Positions 24,751-35,902 of a DNA stretch of 64,000 bases are shown here, piece after piece (the first letter of the stretch is position 1; each line of letters opens with the position of its first letter). Source of the stretch: Pteria penguin. Lineage: Eukaryota; Mollusca; Bivalvia; Pterioida; Pteriidae. Location of the stretch: NCBI GenBank assembly GCA_035048485.1, contig CM068584.1, forward strand, positions 65,756,679 to 65,820,678, in the 5' to 3' direction. The translations under genes were made by a program, and so were the position numbers. The notes beneath the pieces are model-generated. The model was not told the origin of the DNA and made no database searches. It saw only the letters and a list, made by a program, of their open reading frames with translations.

Positions 24751-26214
24751 AACTTAAAACTGCATTCAAAAGTTTCCGTTACTCATCATTCATATTCACA
24801 ATGATCGCACTCTTTGTCTACTACCAGGTGTCATTGATATAAGATGAGTTTTTTTACTGCTTACTACCAAAATAAATAAATACCGTAGTTCATCATTATT
24901 CACAAAGACGGCGCAACAATTACGAGTGCCGTCTCAAAGCTCTGAAAATAATAAGAAAGGTGCAAATTAGAAAGAGCAGCATTTCCTTCAATAGCAAACC
25001 ACCACACGACAGCATACACACAAAATAGTGTTATTCGATACACATGCTTACAACATTTAAATGCGTATTGCAAATTGACTCTTACATAAGCAAAATTGTT
25101 TGTGTGTGTCAGGGACAACACAAAGTCACTTTATTTGAGGTCTACTACTTACATTATGGATTTCGTCTTAATGTCAGGGTACACAATTTACGTAAACATC
25201 GTATTGGCAGGACAAACACACGATATGCACACGTGTGATATAGGTTATAGAAATATTTACTTGAAAGACATTTCTCTAACTTTTTGAAGAAAACGGCACA
25301 AATCAAAACAAAAAGCACATCGAAACCTGAGCAGTCAAGTAGCAAGGGGTTTGTCATATCTCGGATCCTATTGGATATTATAAAACATCATCTAAAGTGT
25401 CATGTGCATACACATTTTATTCGCAATTAAAATAACGTAAGGTCAGGTGCCCGGGAAGAATAACCGTCCGCTTGCCGCATGCAAAACTCGTCGGAGAAAT
25501 GCTGAATGTGTTCATTGTCTATAATAGGTAAGTACTTTAACGACAGGTGACCTCAATAATGTTTTTCTCATCATTTTTCTAAAACTTTGGAACGATCGAT
25601 CCACAAGCAACGCAGTCGTCCTAGTGGTTATAATTACATATGTCTCGTCAGTGATGGTCATGGACAAAATATTTGAAGAGCGGAATTAACAACCAAAATG
25701 GAAACTGTTTTTGTGTCAGTACATTTCTTTTGTTTTTGTCCTGTCTGTCTCCCTATTCCTTGTTTGTTTGTAAACAACTTTTGTTTAGACATGCCAGTCA
25801 ACTCAGAGATTACTATTTGTCAGGGGCTATTTTCTCAAGCTGTGTTTTATTTATTCAAAACTTAGTTGTCTTACAGTAAACTATAAAACAACATAGTTTA
25901 AAAACGTTGAATTCAGACGAATGCAGCAATCTAATATGCATGTGTAGGTGCCAAGATGATGTGAAGATTATTTGGCCTATACCTTGCCTGGGAAGCATTA
26001 AATCTCCTGAGTATGGCGTCTTTCTTTTACAACTAAACGTAATGCCTGGCCCTGTTCTATATACCAACAAAAACTGTTACAGTAAACAATTAAGAAAGAC
26101 AGGGAGGGCATCTGGCCAGGAAACGATTCGGTGAGGGATATATGGAAAGTTTGAAATTGTCGCTAAGATTAATGGTCTATATGGGTACTTGGTAATTATT
26201 ATTATATCATCTCT
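24751..26214. other. Intergenic, no supported gene
   Basis: A minus-strand frame at 24900-25121 includes a hydrophobic stretch and a possible acceptor (TTATTTTCAG/AGCTTTGAG), but no partner exon was found. 24925-25030 resembles 40590-40700 (GTCTCAAAGCTCT, CACCACACGACAG), so part of this is an old duplicated or repeated sequence. Confidence 0.45.
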
Positions 26215-26640
26215 GTGTAACATATTGAAAATCTCGTTCTCTTAGATTAAATTTCTAGTTCCACAGATTAGTTATTAATGACTGCAGGTTGAGCATCTCG
26301 TTTCCACAGATTAGTAACGGTGGCGACAGATTGAACATCTCGTTCCCAAACATTACGTATCTTGTTCCCACAGATTAGTATTCAGTTTCCCAGACAACGC
26401 ATCTCGTTCCTACAGATTATGTATCTCGATCACACAGATTAGTGAACAATGGCCCAAATAAAACATCTCGTTCCCAGAATTTACATATGTCATTCCCACA
26501 TATAATAATTCCCACATATAATAATCGGTAGTCAGAAATTAAGTTTATTGTTTTCAGAGATTTTGTATCTCGTTCTCACAGATAAGTACCTCGTTCTCTC
26601 ATATTAAGTATCTCGATTCCATAGACTTTTTGATATTAGC
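26215..26640. repeat. Degenerate tandem repeat, block B
   Basis: Irregular repeats of CACAGATTAAGTATCTCGTTCC type, longer than the related block at 18216-18478. They sit at the corresponding place 3' of TIMP gene B and are followed by a GTTT run at 26646-26668. Confidence 0.75.
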
Positions 26641-28075
26641 CCTTATTTGTTTGTTTGTTTGTTTGTTTCTTCAAGTTTAGAGGGGGAAACTTGCAATGGT
26701 CTTTGGAAGGGACATTCAACTGACGTCGTTTGCTCCTTATCTATTTCTATATTGCGCGGGTCGTCTTAATGAACAAAGAAAGATAATATACTGTATTAAA
26801 AGAGTGAATTGATGCATCATGGTACATGCCAATAAAGCAAGAATTTGAGACACTCTGTAGTAAAGACTTCTTCTTCTTCTTCTTCCAATACGAAGTGTAC
26901 TCAAAAGTTGAGCGTTATACTTCATGTCTCTTTTCAAATGCAGTTGATGGCAAGGATGATAAATCTAATTTACTCTTGAATAAAGTTGCAGGATTGCCTG
27001 GAATATTGCAAATAAGCCTTTCTCTGTTTCAATTCCTTTGCTTCATTAAAGATATTATGTAACCAACATATTTTATTTCAAAGATTAATAGGAAATGTCC
27101 AACATATAAGAAATTATTGAGCAATGCTCCTTTTTGCCTCTACATGGCAATGAATAACGTTTGAACCAGTCAATCAAAGAACTTAAAAAAAATCTCGAAA
27201 ATTTCATTTAGTAACCATATCAGACATCACTATGTGTCTCTAGGATAGACCATAAAAAGAAACTGGTTCAGTTTTGAAGCATATCTATTCTAAAGGTGAA
27301 TAAGTAGGATATGGCATTAAAGAGTCTGTATCCTTTTCTGATGGATAATATTTATAGGGAAAACCAAATGCAAAAACGTATTTTTCCTCGAGTAGGACAA
27401 TTTCTGAAGAACCTGTAAATACCAGAATGTTAAACTCAACCCCTCACTAAATAACTGTTAAAAAGGGGAATTAAGGATGAACACTTTTAATTGTCCATAT
27501 ACGCAAATTAAAATATAGTCATATCGGACAGAGAGAATTTTTCAGTAAGAGAGCAAGGGAAAAACACAATAACCGATTCCGAAGCGATAAGAATAAATAA
27601 ATTCCATGAATGTGGAATGGGTAACGCAACGGTGTATATTAGAGACCACGACGACAGACGAAATTTCCTAAAACCAGAAGTAAATTTAAGAAGAAACCAC
27701 GAAATAGCAGGCTTTCTATTGGATAGTGATACCGTAAACCTTTAAAGTGCATGAATCAGTATGTTTGAGAGATTGGATTAGTTAAATATGAGCATTTCTG
27801 TTTAAGTCACAAGTACAATTGGGGAGGGAAAGGCATCTGAATTAGCTGCAGGGCAGAAGTCACCAATGGGATATACAATAAAAGTTGATATCAAGTAATG
27901 AAATATATACAGTGGCATTAGAAAAATGTTGATTGTACGACAGATGTGATACCGACTTAGGACGGTCAATTGAGTAACAAAATATACTCCATTTGACATA
28001 ATCATTTCAGTGTTCTAATCAAAAAAATATTGAGTTGGGAAAATAATAATGACACATTCATTCTGCAGCAGTATG
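26641..28075. other. 3' flank of TIMP gene B with repeat fragments
   Basis: 26680-26850 is paralogous to 18485-18660. 26868-26932 is an inverted copy of a segment inside the 4.33-kb units (5589-5648). 27840-27975 belongs to a dispersed family also seen at 40930-41110 and 62950-63045. No coding exon is supported. Confidence 0.6.
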
Positions 28076-28081
28076 TTTATT
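28076..28081 (-). terminator. Poly(A) signal of TIMP gene B
   Basis: AATAAA on the minus strand, about 60 nt after the stop codon at 28141, at the same place as in gene A. Confidence 0.7.
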
Positions 28082-28140
28082 GTCATCTTGCCATGTGTAA
28101 GTTTTCTACACATACATATTATATAAGAATCCGTTTGCCG

Positions 28141-28319
28141 TTAGTGGGCATTAGTACATTTACCAGCTTCCTTGATCCATTTACAGCATTTTGGTCCACA
28201 GGATGTGCAGATGGCATGTTTACTGTAACATGGATCGTTGACTAGTGTTGTATGACACAACACATCACGTCTGAACTAAAATAATAAAAAGAGTCATTAT
28301 TATTTTAGACACACACATA

Positions 28320-28369
<50 letters not shown>

Positions 28370-31193
28370 ATCATTTAAATTGATGTCGTAAAAAGATTTC
28401 ACAAGGCTACAATGATTTAATTTTTTTATTCGAAAGTGACAGCATAATGTAAATGGCATAAGCGGCTTTTTGGCTTGGATGTCGTGGCGTCCCTTTCACA
28501 TTTTTCACATTTCATTTATATCGCGACATTACTGTAGTAGTAAAATGGTGCAATCCAGGAATCAAACCCGGAATATTTGCAGTCCAAATCAACCATTTAA
28601 ATACTATACATAGGATGATCCGGTAATGAAAATGCAATTTATGTGTAACGGTATTCACTGAAAATTTTAATTCATTGCTAGCTGTTTCTCACTTTTAATC
28701 AAACTTATATAAAGTGTGTTATTGGTGTTTTAATGACAAAAAAAAAATCTCATTATGACTAGTAATAATAACATCATATATAAATATGCATGTATGGAAA
28801 ATTAATAAAGATAGGAAAAGAATGCAAATATGTGGCCTAAAAAATTTTTTGGGTGCGCTCTTTGTTCAAGGAAAACGAATGAAAATTACTCATTATAAAG
28901 TCGTTGAGAATATTTTTTTTGAGAAGAATTTTTGAGGAATGTAGTAAAATATTTCAAAACAATTGCTCTTATTCAAATGACTTACGGCGTCTGGCTTGTT
29001 CACACATGCACAACCGTTCTTATACCTCCCAAGCTTCAGTGCTTTCTTCTGATATGTTGTTAAATCCCGAAACTTCTTGTTCCATTCACACATACTTGAT
29101 TTCATTTTCCCTTGATAACTGTTTCCTGGAAATGGTATAATATAATGTATAGATTGAATATATTTTATGTATTCAGACAATATATGATACAATGGGATCA
29201 TTATTACATTGGCACTCGTAGCAAGGACAGAAGTGAGTACTCCCTCCGTTTAACAATATGCTTTGTCTAGGAATTGATGCGTTTCTATTCTTATGATAAT
29301 TTTTTTCTGTTATTTTTTATCATTTTCAATCAGCTCGCCGGCACGACAGTAGGAAGAACTAATGCCATATTCAGACGCCGTCTTCGTTCCATGGTGTATT
29401 TTTTATAGCATGAGAAACAAAATTTCGCATATCGATTCCTCATGAGCAGATCTTTAATGGTTTTTAACTCATTGAAGTTTGCCTTTGACTTCACCTATTT
29501 TGAAGAACTTTATTCTGGGCAATCTTTTAACTGGGAGATACAGAACGTTCATTTTGTACATAAAGATTTATTAAGATCAGTGTTTTTTCTTCGTACTATA
29601 GCTATGACCTAGTGACCCGATCTGGGGCTTTGTCCTGCTTTTAATAAATTACCTCGACTATATACCTTGAGCCGTAAAAGAGAAGATTTTCGTTTTCTAA
29701 TGAATACTCTACAGTATAAGATTTTTCATTTTGGTACCTTTATTTTTTGATCCAGGAGATATAGTTTAAATAGATTCTAGCATATAGAGTCAAAATCTCA
29801 AGATATTTCTTTTAGTACAATAAGTTTTTACCCTATATTAAGGAATGTGTGTTTCGTATAGAGACTGAGGCTAAATTTAACTTACTCGTAGATTTAGTAG
29901 CATTGACAATACACCGTGATCGTCGTTTTATTTTGGTATTTTATTCTGTACGCTTTGAAACTTAATACATCGTATAGGATTCCAGAAATTATTAAATGGA
30001 TGAAACATGTTAATAGTCATCTCATTGTCCCTACTCAACACTCTTCTTGATATTATAATTTTGCTATTGATTAGGGTTTTTTATTTCTTCTTCTTCTTCT
30101 TTTTTGTTTTTGTTTTTGTTTTGTTTTTTTTTTTTGTTTTTGTTTTTGTTTTTGTTTTTGTTTTTTTTTTATTTTGTTTTGTTTTGTTTTTGGCTATTTG
30201 TATTTAATATACGTGAATGAATGTTTATCGATGTGAAAATATACCTAAAATCAGCCATTTATTGCCGCTTACTGGGAGGTCTACACCACATAGGCTTGAT
30301 TGAGCTGCTGTGTATATATACGTGTAAAATGGAGTCTTCTTATGATTTGTTAATTTCTGAAATAACATTGTATCATTTCAAGTCGTTTAGTATGCAAAAA
30401 GAAAAGCTGTTAATCTAATGCAGTGGAACCTACAATCTACGATGTTAGAGATATATATAACACTAGAAATCAGATCACATACTATCTAACATAATAATAT
30501 TATATAATATCAAAGGACTAGAAATCAGATCACATACTATCTAACATAATAATATCATATGATATCAAAGGTAAAAATATTACATAATATGAAGCAGAAA
30601 TATATCACATAATATCTAATAGAGAAAAAATCACATGATTATGATCAATCACGAAAGAAATTATTACATAATGTATAATAGAAATAAATCACATAATATC
30701 AAACATAATAGAAAGACAACTAAATGTGTTGACATTCATTAAGTACCATACCTTGTAATCATACGTGACCTTCACCTTGTATTTGTGTGTGTTATAAGGT
30801 TTAGTCTTGAGGAGATCCTTTTGTACTATCTGTCCTTTGAATACTTCAACAAAAATGAATAAAAATATTATAGTTAACATACTGATACAAACTATTGATT
30901 TCCTTATAATATGGCCGTCGTGTAATTTTCGGAATGTATGTATTAACAAAATTCGGTTGAATTTAGTACACTTCAAGTCTGGTAAGTCGAGCTCCCTGTT
31001 AAATCCGACTACATATAATTCCCTGACTGTGATTTCTTCAATTTGATGGATATTTGTAACTTGATCTCGATACTTCTTTTTCTTATTGTTATTACGATTA
31101 TTATAATAATTATCATTCTTATTATTATTACCTTTATCATTATTTTTCTTTCCACTTATATTGTTATTATTATCATCATATTTCTAAATTCTA

Positions 31194-31245
<52 letters not shown>

Positions 31246-31251
31246 TTTATT

Positions 31252-31283
<32 letters not shown>

Positions 31284-31460
31284 TAGTTTTAAGGTTTCCT
31301 TGTGATTGAGATCCACATCAACAATATACATATATATATAAAATGTACCAAAATCAGCGTCACAGAATCGGATCTGAGGATGTATAGGGAAGCAGGAGCA
31401 GGCATTGCTGTACTCAACATACACCACTGTCAGAGCAACACTCAGCAACAGCTTAAACAT
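28141..31460 (-). CDS. TIMP: Tissue inhibitor of metalloproteinases (TIMP) B, five coding exons, 196 aa
   Basis: Paralogue of 18937-21826. Coding exons in transcript order are 31349-31460, 30752-30843, 30245-30356, 28986-29125 and 28141-28275, with identical phases; exon 2 and exon 4 are each one codon shorter than in gene A. The signal peptide (MFKLLLSVALTVVYVEYSNA) is followed by CSCFPIHPQIRFC. Mature Cys 1, 3, 13, 71, 98 and 124 fit the TIMP fold; Cys126 plus seven Cys in the last exon form the C-domain, which ends KCTNAH. Residue 4 of the inhibitory edge is Phe, whereas gene A and human TIMP2/3 have Ser. Exons 1, 3 and 5 are strongly conserved, while the first third of exon 4 (NSYQGKMKSSMCEWNKK against NIHKGKKESGLCRWLKK) and the middle of exon 2 have diverged. 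The protein is secreted; the target proteases are unknown. Confidence 0.93.
28324..28364. repeat. (GA)n microsatellite in TIMP B intron 4
   Basis: About 20 GA units at the position paralogous to 19112-19151. Confidence 0.95.
30068..30195. repeat. T-rich (TTTTTG)n tract in TIMP B intron 3
   Basis: Runs of T broken by single G or C, following a CTTCTT stretch. The poly-Phe/Val frame over it is an artefact. Gene A has only a short T-rich stretch at this place (about 20785-20810). Confidence 0.9.
30425..30715. repeat. Degenerate CACATAATATC repeats in TIMP B intron 2
   Basis: Repeated fragments of the form ATCACATAATATCAAA, including a near-perfect 64-bp tandem duplication (ACTAGAAATCAGATCACATA at about 30463 and 30517). 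Weaker counterparts occur at 21080-21230 in gene A. Confidence 0.75.
31195..31287. repeat. Compound (TTA)n(GCA)n(GTA)n microsatellite in TIMP B intron 1
   Basis: About 16 TTA triplets, then five GCA and seven GTA triplets, in the intron after coding exon 1. Poly-Leu/Ile frames here are artefacts. Confidence 0.95.
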
Positions 31461-32091
31461 CTGAAATACATCTTACATTTTATATTAAACGCAAACGCAT
31501 CAGGGTCGTATAAATAATAGTGTTAGCTTTATAGTAAATGTACCTTGAAATAGAATATCATACAAATGAGTAGTAATCGATGGCTGGATGGGCTACGGAT
31601 GAACTGAAGTCCTCGTTGTGGCCCATTTGAACGGTCTTTTTTAAACAGTGGTAGCCTTTATTGCTATACTAATTGATTTTGTCGGAGACTGGAAGCTTAG
31701 TTGGCTCACTTTCACCACTTATCCCTTAATATTCCTTCACCATTGAATGAATATAGATATGTATACATTTCAGCCGTTTAGTAAAGGTACCCTAAAACAA
31801 TGATATATAATTGAATAAAAAATTGTTGGCTGCATGGACTACGTTTGCACCGGAATCCTGATTGTGTCCCATGTGAAAGGACAATTCTTTGGAGTTACAT
31901 GCTGATTGGCGCGGCGGAGTTTGACGGTTTATACCGTGTATCCTTTCCTTCAGCACTGGTTTCTTCATTGTTAAATATCGTACCCAAAAGAAATATTTAT
32001 GCTTTGAAATAAAGGCTTACATAAAAATTCAGAAATTCAATGAATCATCATATTAAGGTATAGAATATGAAATACAAGAAAATGAACTTAC

Positions 32092-32154
32092 CATCATGAG
32101 CAAAGAGTACTTTCTGCCTTTGAATGATCAGCAAAGTCTACCTTTCTTTTTATA
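32092..32154 (-). promoter_or_regulatory. TATA box and 5' noncoding exon of TIMP gene B
   Basis: TATAAAAAG at 32146-32154 on the minus strand is followed by a short leader exon ending CTCATGATG at donor GTAAGTTC (exon edge 32092). The acceptor is ATTTCAG directly before the ATG at 31460. The leader is collinear with 22766-22828, but its TATA element differs. Confidence 0.7.
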
Positions 32155-32341
32155 GAAGAAAGCAATCAATATAAATAATGACAGCGAATACAGCTGTTTA
32201 TTTGTACTAGTAGATTAGCATAAACAGTGGTGTCGTAATATTATTAAGGTATGTACCAGAAGAAAAACTCATGCTGTAGTTCAATGAACCTCTCATGCAC
32301 TTTAACTATTTTTTAAACTCGCAAAGGAAGGAAAATAGTTT

Positions 32342-32925
32342 ACCAGGTATAACAAAAGCTTTTACAAGCTAGCATAGCAGTAAAAATGGAGTATATATAT
32401 TAAAACTAAATTTCTTTTTTACTTGACAATCCTTTCTTGGTACCTCAACTTTTATGAAATAAAGTAACTTCTTTTTTTATAGTTCTATAAAGAATGATAA
32501 AAATATTTGTTCTTATAGAGATGAGTAAAATCATATTCCCTCTTTTCACGATATTTATTGATAAAGCGAGCTATTGTGATGGTACGTTATACCAAGACTG
32601 TCCGTTGTTCGTACATTTTGGACATTCCTCCTAATTATTTTGACAGATTTTAATCAAACTTTATATATCATGGTTATCGTCCTATGTCATAGGCATCACT
32701 CCAAAAAAAAAGGTGTTATACGTCTCGGGAAAAAAAAAGTTTCTTTGAAGAACCTGAAGTGAAATTATAATTTTTTTTAATCTGCATGGCTTATTATAAA
32801 GTATCTACATCGGTTTTTGTCTCTACGTCGATAGGCAGAAAACTTGTTACAGTAAGGTCTGACAGTTCTGTACGCTATACATTAATACTAGAGAAAGTGG
32901 GGTACATGGATAATAGTGATGTGGG
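32342..32925. repeat. Left flank of composite minisatellite block, copy 4
   Basis: Collinear with 1-545 at high identity, with small indels such as extra A in the A-runs near 32705 and 32732. It begins about 190 bp upstream of the TIMP B TATA box. Confidence 0.9.
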
Positions 32926-34178
32926 TTATATACATATAAGAGTGATGTTGAGTATGAATATACAATGGAAATATGGAATATACATATCTAATAGTGATGT
33001 GGGGTATACATATATAATGGTGATGTGGGGTATACATATATAATGGTGATGTGGGGTATACGTATATATAATGGTGATGTGGGGTATACATATATAATGG
33101 TGAAGTGAGGTATACATATATAATGGTGATGTGGGGTATACGAATATATAATGGTGATGTGGGGTATACATATATAATGGTGATGTGGGGTATACATATA
33201 TAATGGTGATGTGGGGTATACATATATAATGGTGATGTGGGGTATACATATATAATGGTGATGTGGGGTATACATATATAATGGTGATGTGGGGTATACA
33301 TATATAATGGTGATGTGGGGTATACATATATAATGGTGATGTGGGGTATACGTATATATAATGGTGATGTGGGGTATACATATATAATGTTGATGTGGGG
33401 TATACATATATAATGGTGATGTGGGGTATACATATATAATGGTGATGTGGGGTATACGTATATATAATGGTGATGTGGGGTATACATATATAATGTTGAT
33501 GTGGGGTATACATTTATAATGGTGATGTGGGGTATACATATATAATGGTGATGTGGGGTGTACATATATAATGGTGATATGGGGTATACATGTATACTGG
33601 TGATGTGGGGTGTACATATATAATGGTGATGTGGGGTATACATATAGAATGGTGATGTGGGGTATACATGTATAATGGTGATGTGGGTTATACATATATA
33701 ATGGTGATGTGGGGTATAGATATATAATGGTGATGTGGGGTATACGAATATATAATGGTGATGTGTGGTATACATATATAATGGTGATGTGGGGTATACA
33801 TGTATAATGGTGATGTGGGGTATATATATATCATGGCGATATGGGGTATACATATATAATGGTGATGTGGGGTATACATATATAATGGTGATGTGGGGTA
33901 TACGTATATATAATGGTGATGTCCGGTATACATATATAATGGTGATGTGGGGTATACATATATAATGGTGATGTGGAGTATACATATATAATGGTGGTGT
34001 GGAGTATACATATATAATGGTGATGTGTGGTATAGATATATAATGGTAATGTGCGGTATACATGTATAATGGTGATTTGGAGTATACATATATAATGGTG
34101 ATGTGGAGTATACATATATAATGGTGATGTGGAGTATACATATATAATGCTGATGTGGGGTATATACATATGTAATGC
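32926..34178. repeat. 26-bp minisatellite array 2 (about 48 units)
   Basis: Same unit as array 1 but longer and more homogeneous. Some units are lengthened to 28 bp (GTATACGTATATATAATGG). The first units include the TTGAGTATGAATATACAATG variant also seen in array 1. The 417-residue reverse-strand frame (32888-34141) cycles through the 26-bp unit and is not credible protein. Confidence 0.95.
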
Positions 34179-35570
34179 TCTACTTTGGAAATGACACTGA
34201 GGACATTGACGGTCTGTTCATATATACAATTAGGAATAACCCGCTATGTTGTAATAAAGGATATTATTTTCGGATTATGGTTGTAACATACATACATAAT
34301 AATAAGATCTTGTACTTTGATATAATCCGATATGCAATAAGTGCATCGTAAGCAACGCAATACATGCTGATAATGTTTTATGGATGGCGGAAACATGTGT
34401 CTATGGGAAGCTGTATAAAAATGCTTAAAGATTACAGACAAAAGAAAAAAAAAAGATTCATCGTGCTTTCTCGCCTATCGTTTAGTGGAGAAATTATTTC
34501 TATAGGATATGGAATCGTGTCTTCACGGATAGTTGTATGAAATATTAAAACACTGAGTATGTTGTAAAAACATTTGAATCAGAGCTTAATAAAACAAAAA
34601 TTTCTGAGGCAAATTTGAAGCCCGATTGGATTTTGTTTACATTAGAGTTGGAAGCTGTGGAAATAGATAGGAAAAGGAAAATCCAAAGAAATCTGAAAAA
34701 AAGAAAACTCTTTTATTTTCCAAGCTCAACTGGTCTTGAAATGCATCACGTAGAATCTAAGACACATCTTGATCGATATGTGCTCCCGTATATTTCATTA
34801 TTGCCAACCACATTGGTGCCTAGCCTTCCACACTCCCTTCTCATTTGCATTTGCACTATAATACAACCTCATATCCCTCTTCTATTGCCATTCAAAATGA
34901 TCGTTTACTTTTAATTTATTATAATACATTATACATTTGTGACGTCACTGTAGTCATGGGTTCGAGTCCACACATGTAAATTATTTCGGATGAGTCAGAA
35001 AACATCAGAAGCAATATTTAGCAAAGTCTTTCAGCAAGTCTGTTTGGATGTTTCCATAACAGAGGTCAATGATTTTTGCACATTAGTAGATCTTGTATGT
35101 TGTACTTGTAAGCAAACCCGTGTGACGCTATAATTAATTCTTTGGTCTTTACTCTTATCACTTTTGAATTGTTGAAGTGGGAATTTAAGAAAGCCATTGA
35201 AATGTGTCAAGTTGAATGCCTATGGCAAAATACATTTTTCTTTTTTACACTGTAAATGTTTTAATGGACGACAATGTGCACCCGCGTAACCATGGTCTTG
35301 GGCCTTTTTTATTATCACTCGACATAAAAAAAAAATAATAAATCCAAAAAAAAAAAAAACAAAAAAAACAAATGCATTTATGAGCGTAACTGGGTATACT
35401 TCCAAAATTTCACCAAAATTTATTATAATGTGTTTTATGATGTCCTGAATGATGAGTGTCATTTTGACATTGTATGTAATTTATATGGTGACATTTTCGA
35501 GTTTCCTTTGTATACATGGTGTCCCGACCACTTATAACGTCAACGTGAATGTATTCTCACGACCGCATAG
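34179..35570. repeat. Right tail of composite block, copy 4
   Basis: Contains GAAATGACACTGAGGACATT (also at 24000 and 6512), GATATGCAATAAGTGCATCG, the CACACTCCCTTCTCATTTGC segment shared with 6825 and 11158, the GGGTTCGAGTCCACACATG segment shared with 16172, and the GAGCGTAACTGGGTATAC segment shared with 1890. A short open stretch at 34560-34780 (RKRKIQRNLKKRK region) is not recognised and is not supported as a gene. Confidence 0.75.
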
Positions 35571-35902
35571 CATGTAAGTTACTGCGTTATAATTATATAA
35601 AACAATATTTGAATGTATTTGACTAAAAAACTTTAATGTAAATGTACATTGACATTGATTTACATAGAACGTGTGTAGATACATGTATTCTCAAACATGG
35701 TCAAAGTATATTTCCTGATTATTTCATTATGTGCATCTAATATCCTACTCATCTGAGGAATGATTCCTGTTTCCGTCCCTATTTCTGGAACAAGTTACAC
35801 ACATTCTATTTCCTGTTATCTGATTTGTATTTTAATGTGGTGTATTAATTCCTACCGCACAAAAATGTGAGAGTTCACCTTCTATAGTATTGACTCCCAG
35901 TC

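Noticed and set aside
32888..34141. 417-residue reverse-strand open frame rich in Tyr, His, Pro and Ile (and similar frames at 682-1513)
   Set aside because: It is produced by the 26-bp minisatellite, whose reverse strand lacks stops in every frame. Since 26 is not a multiple of 3, the protein repeat is only the three frames in rotation. Overlapping frames are equally open and no splice or start context supports expression.
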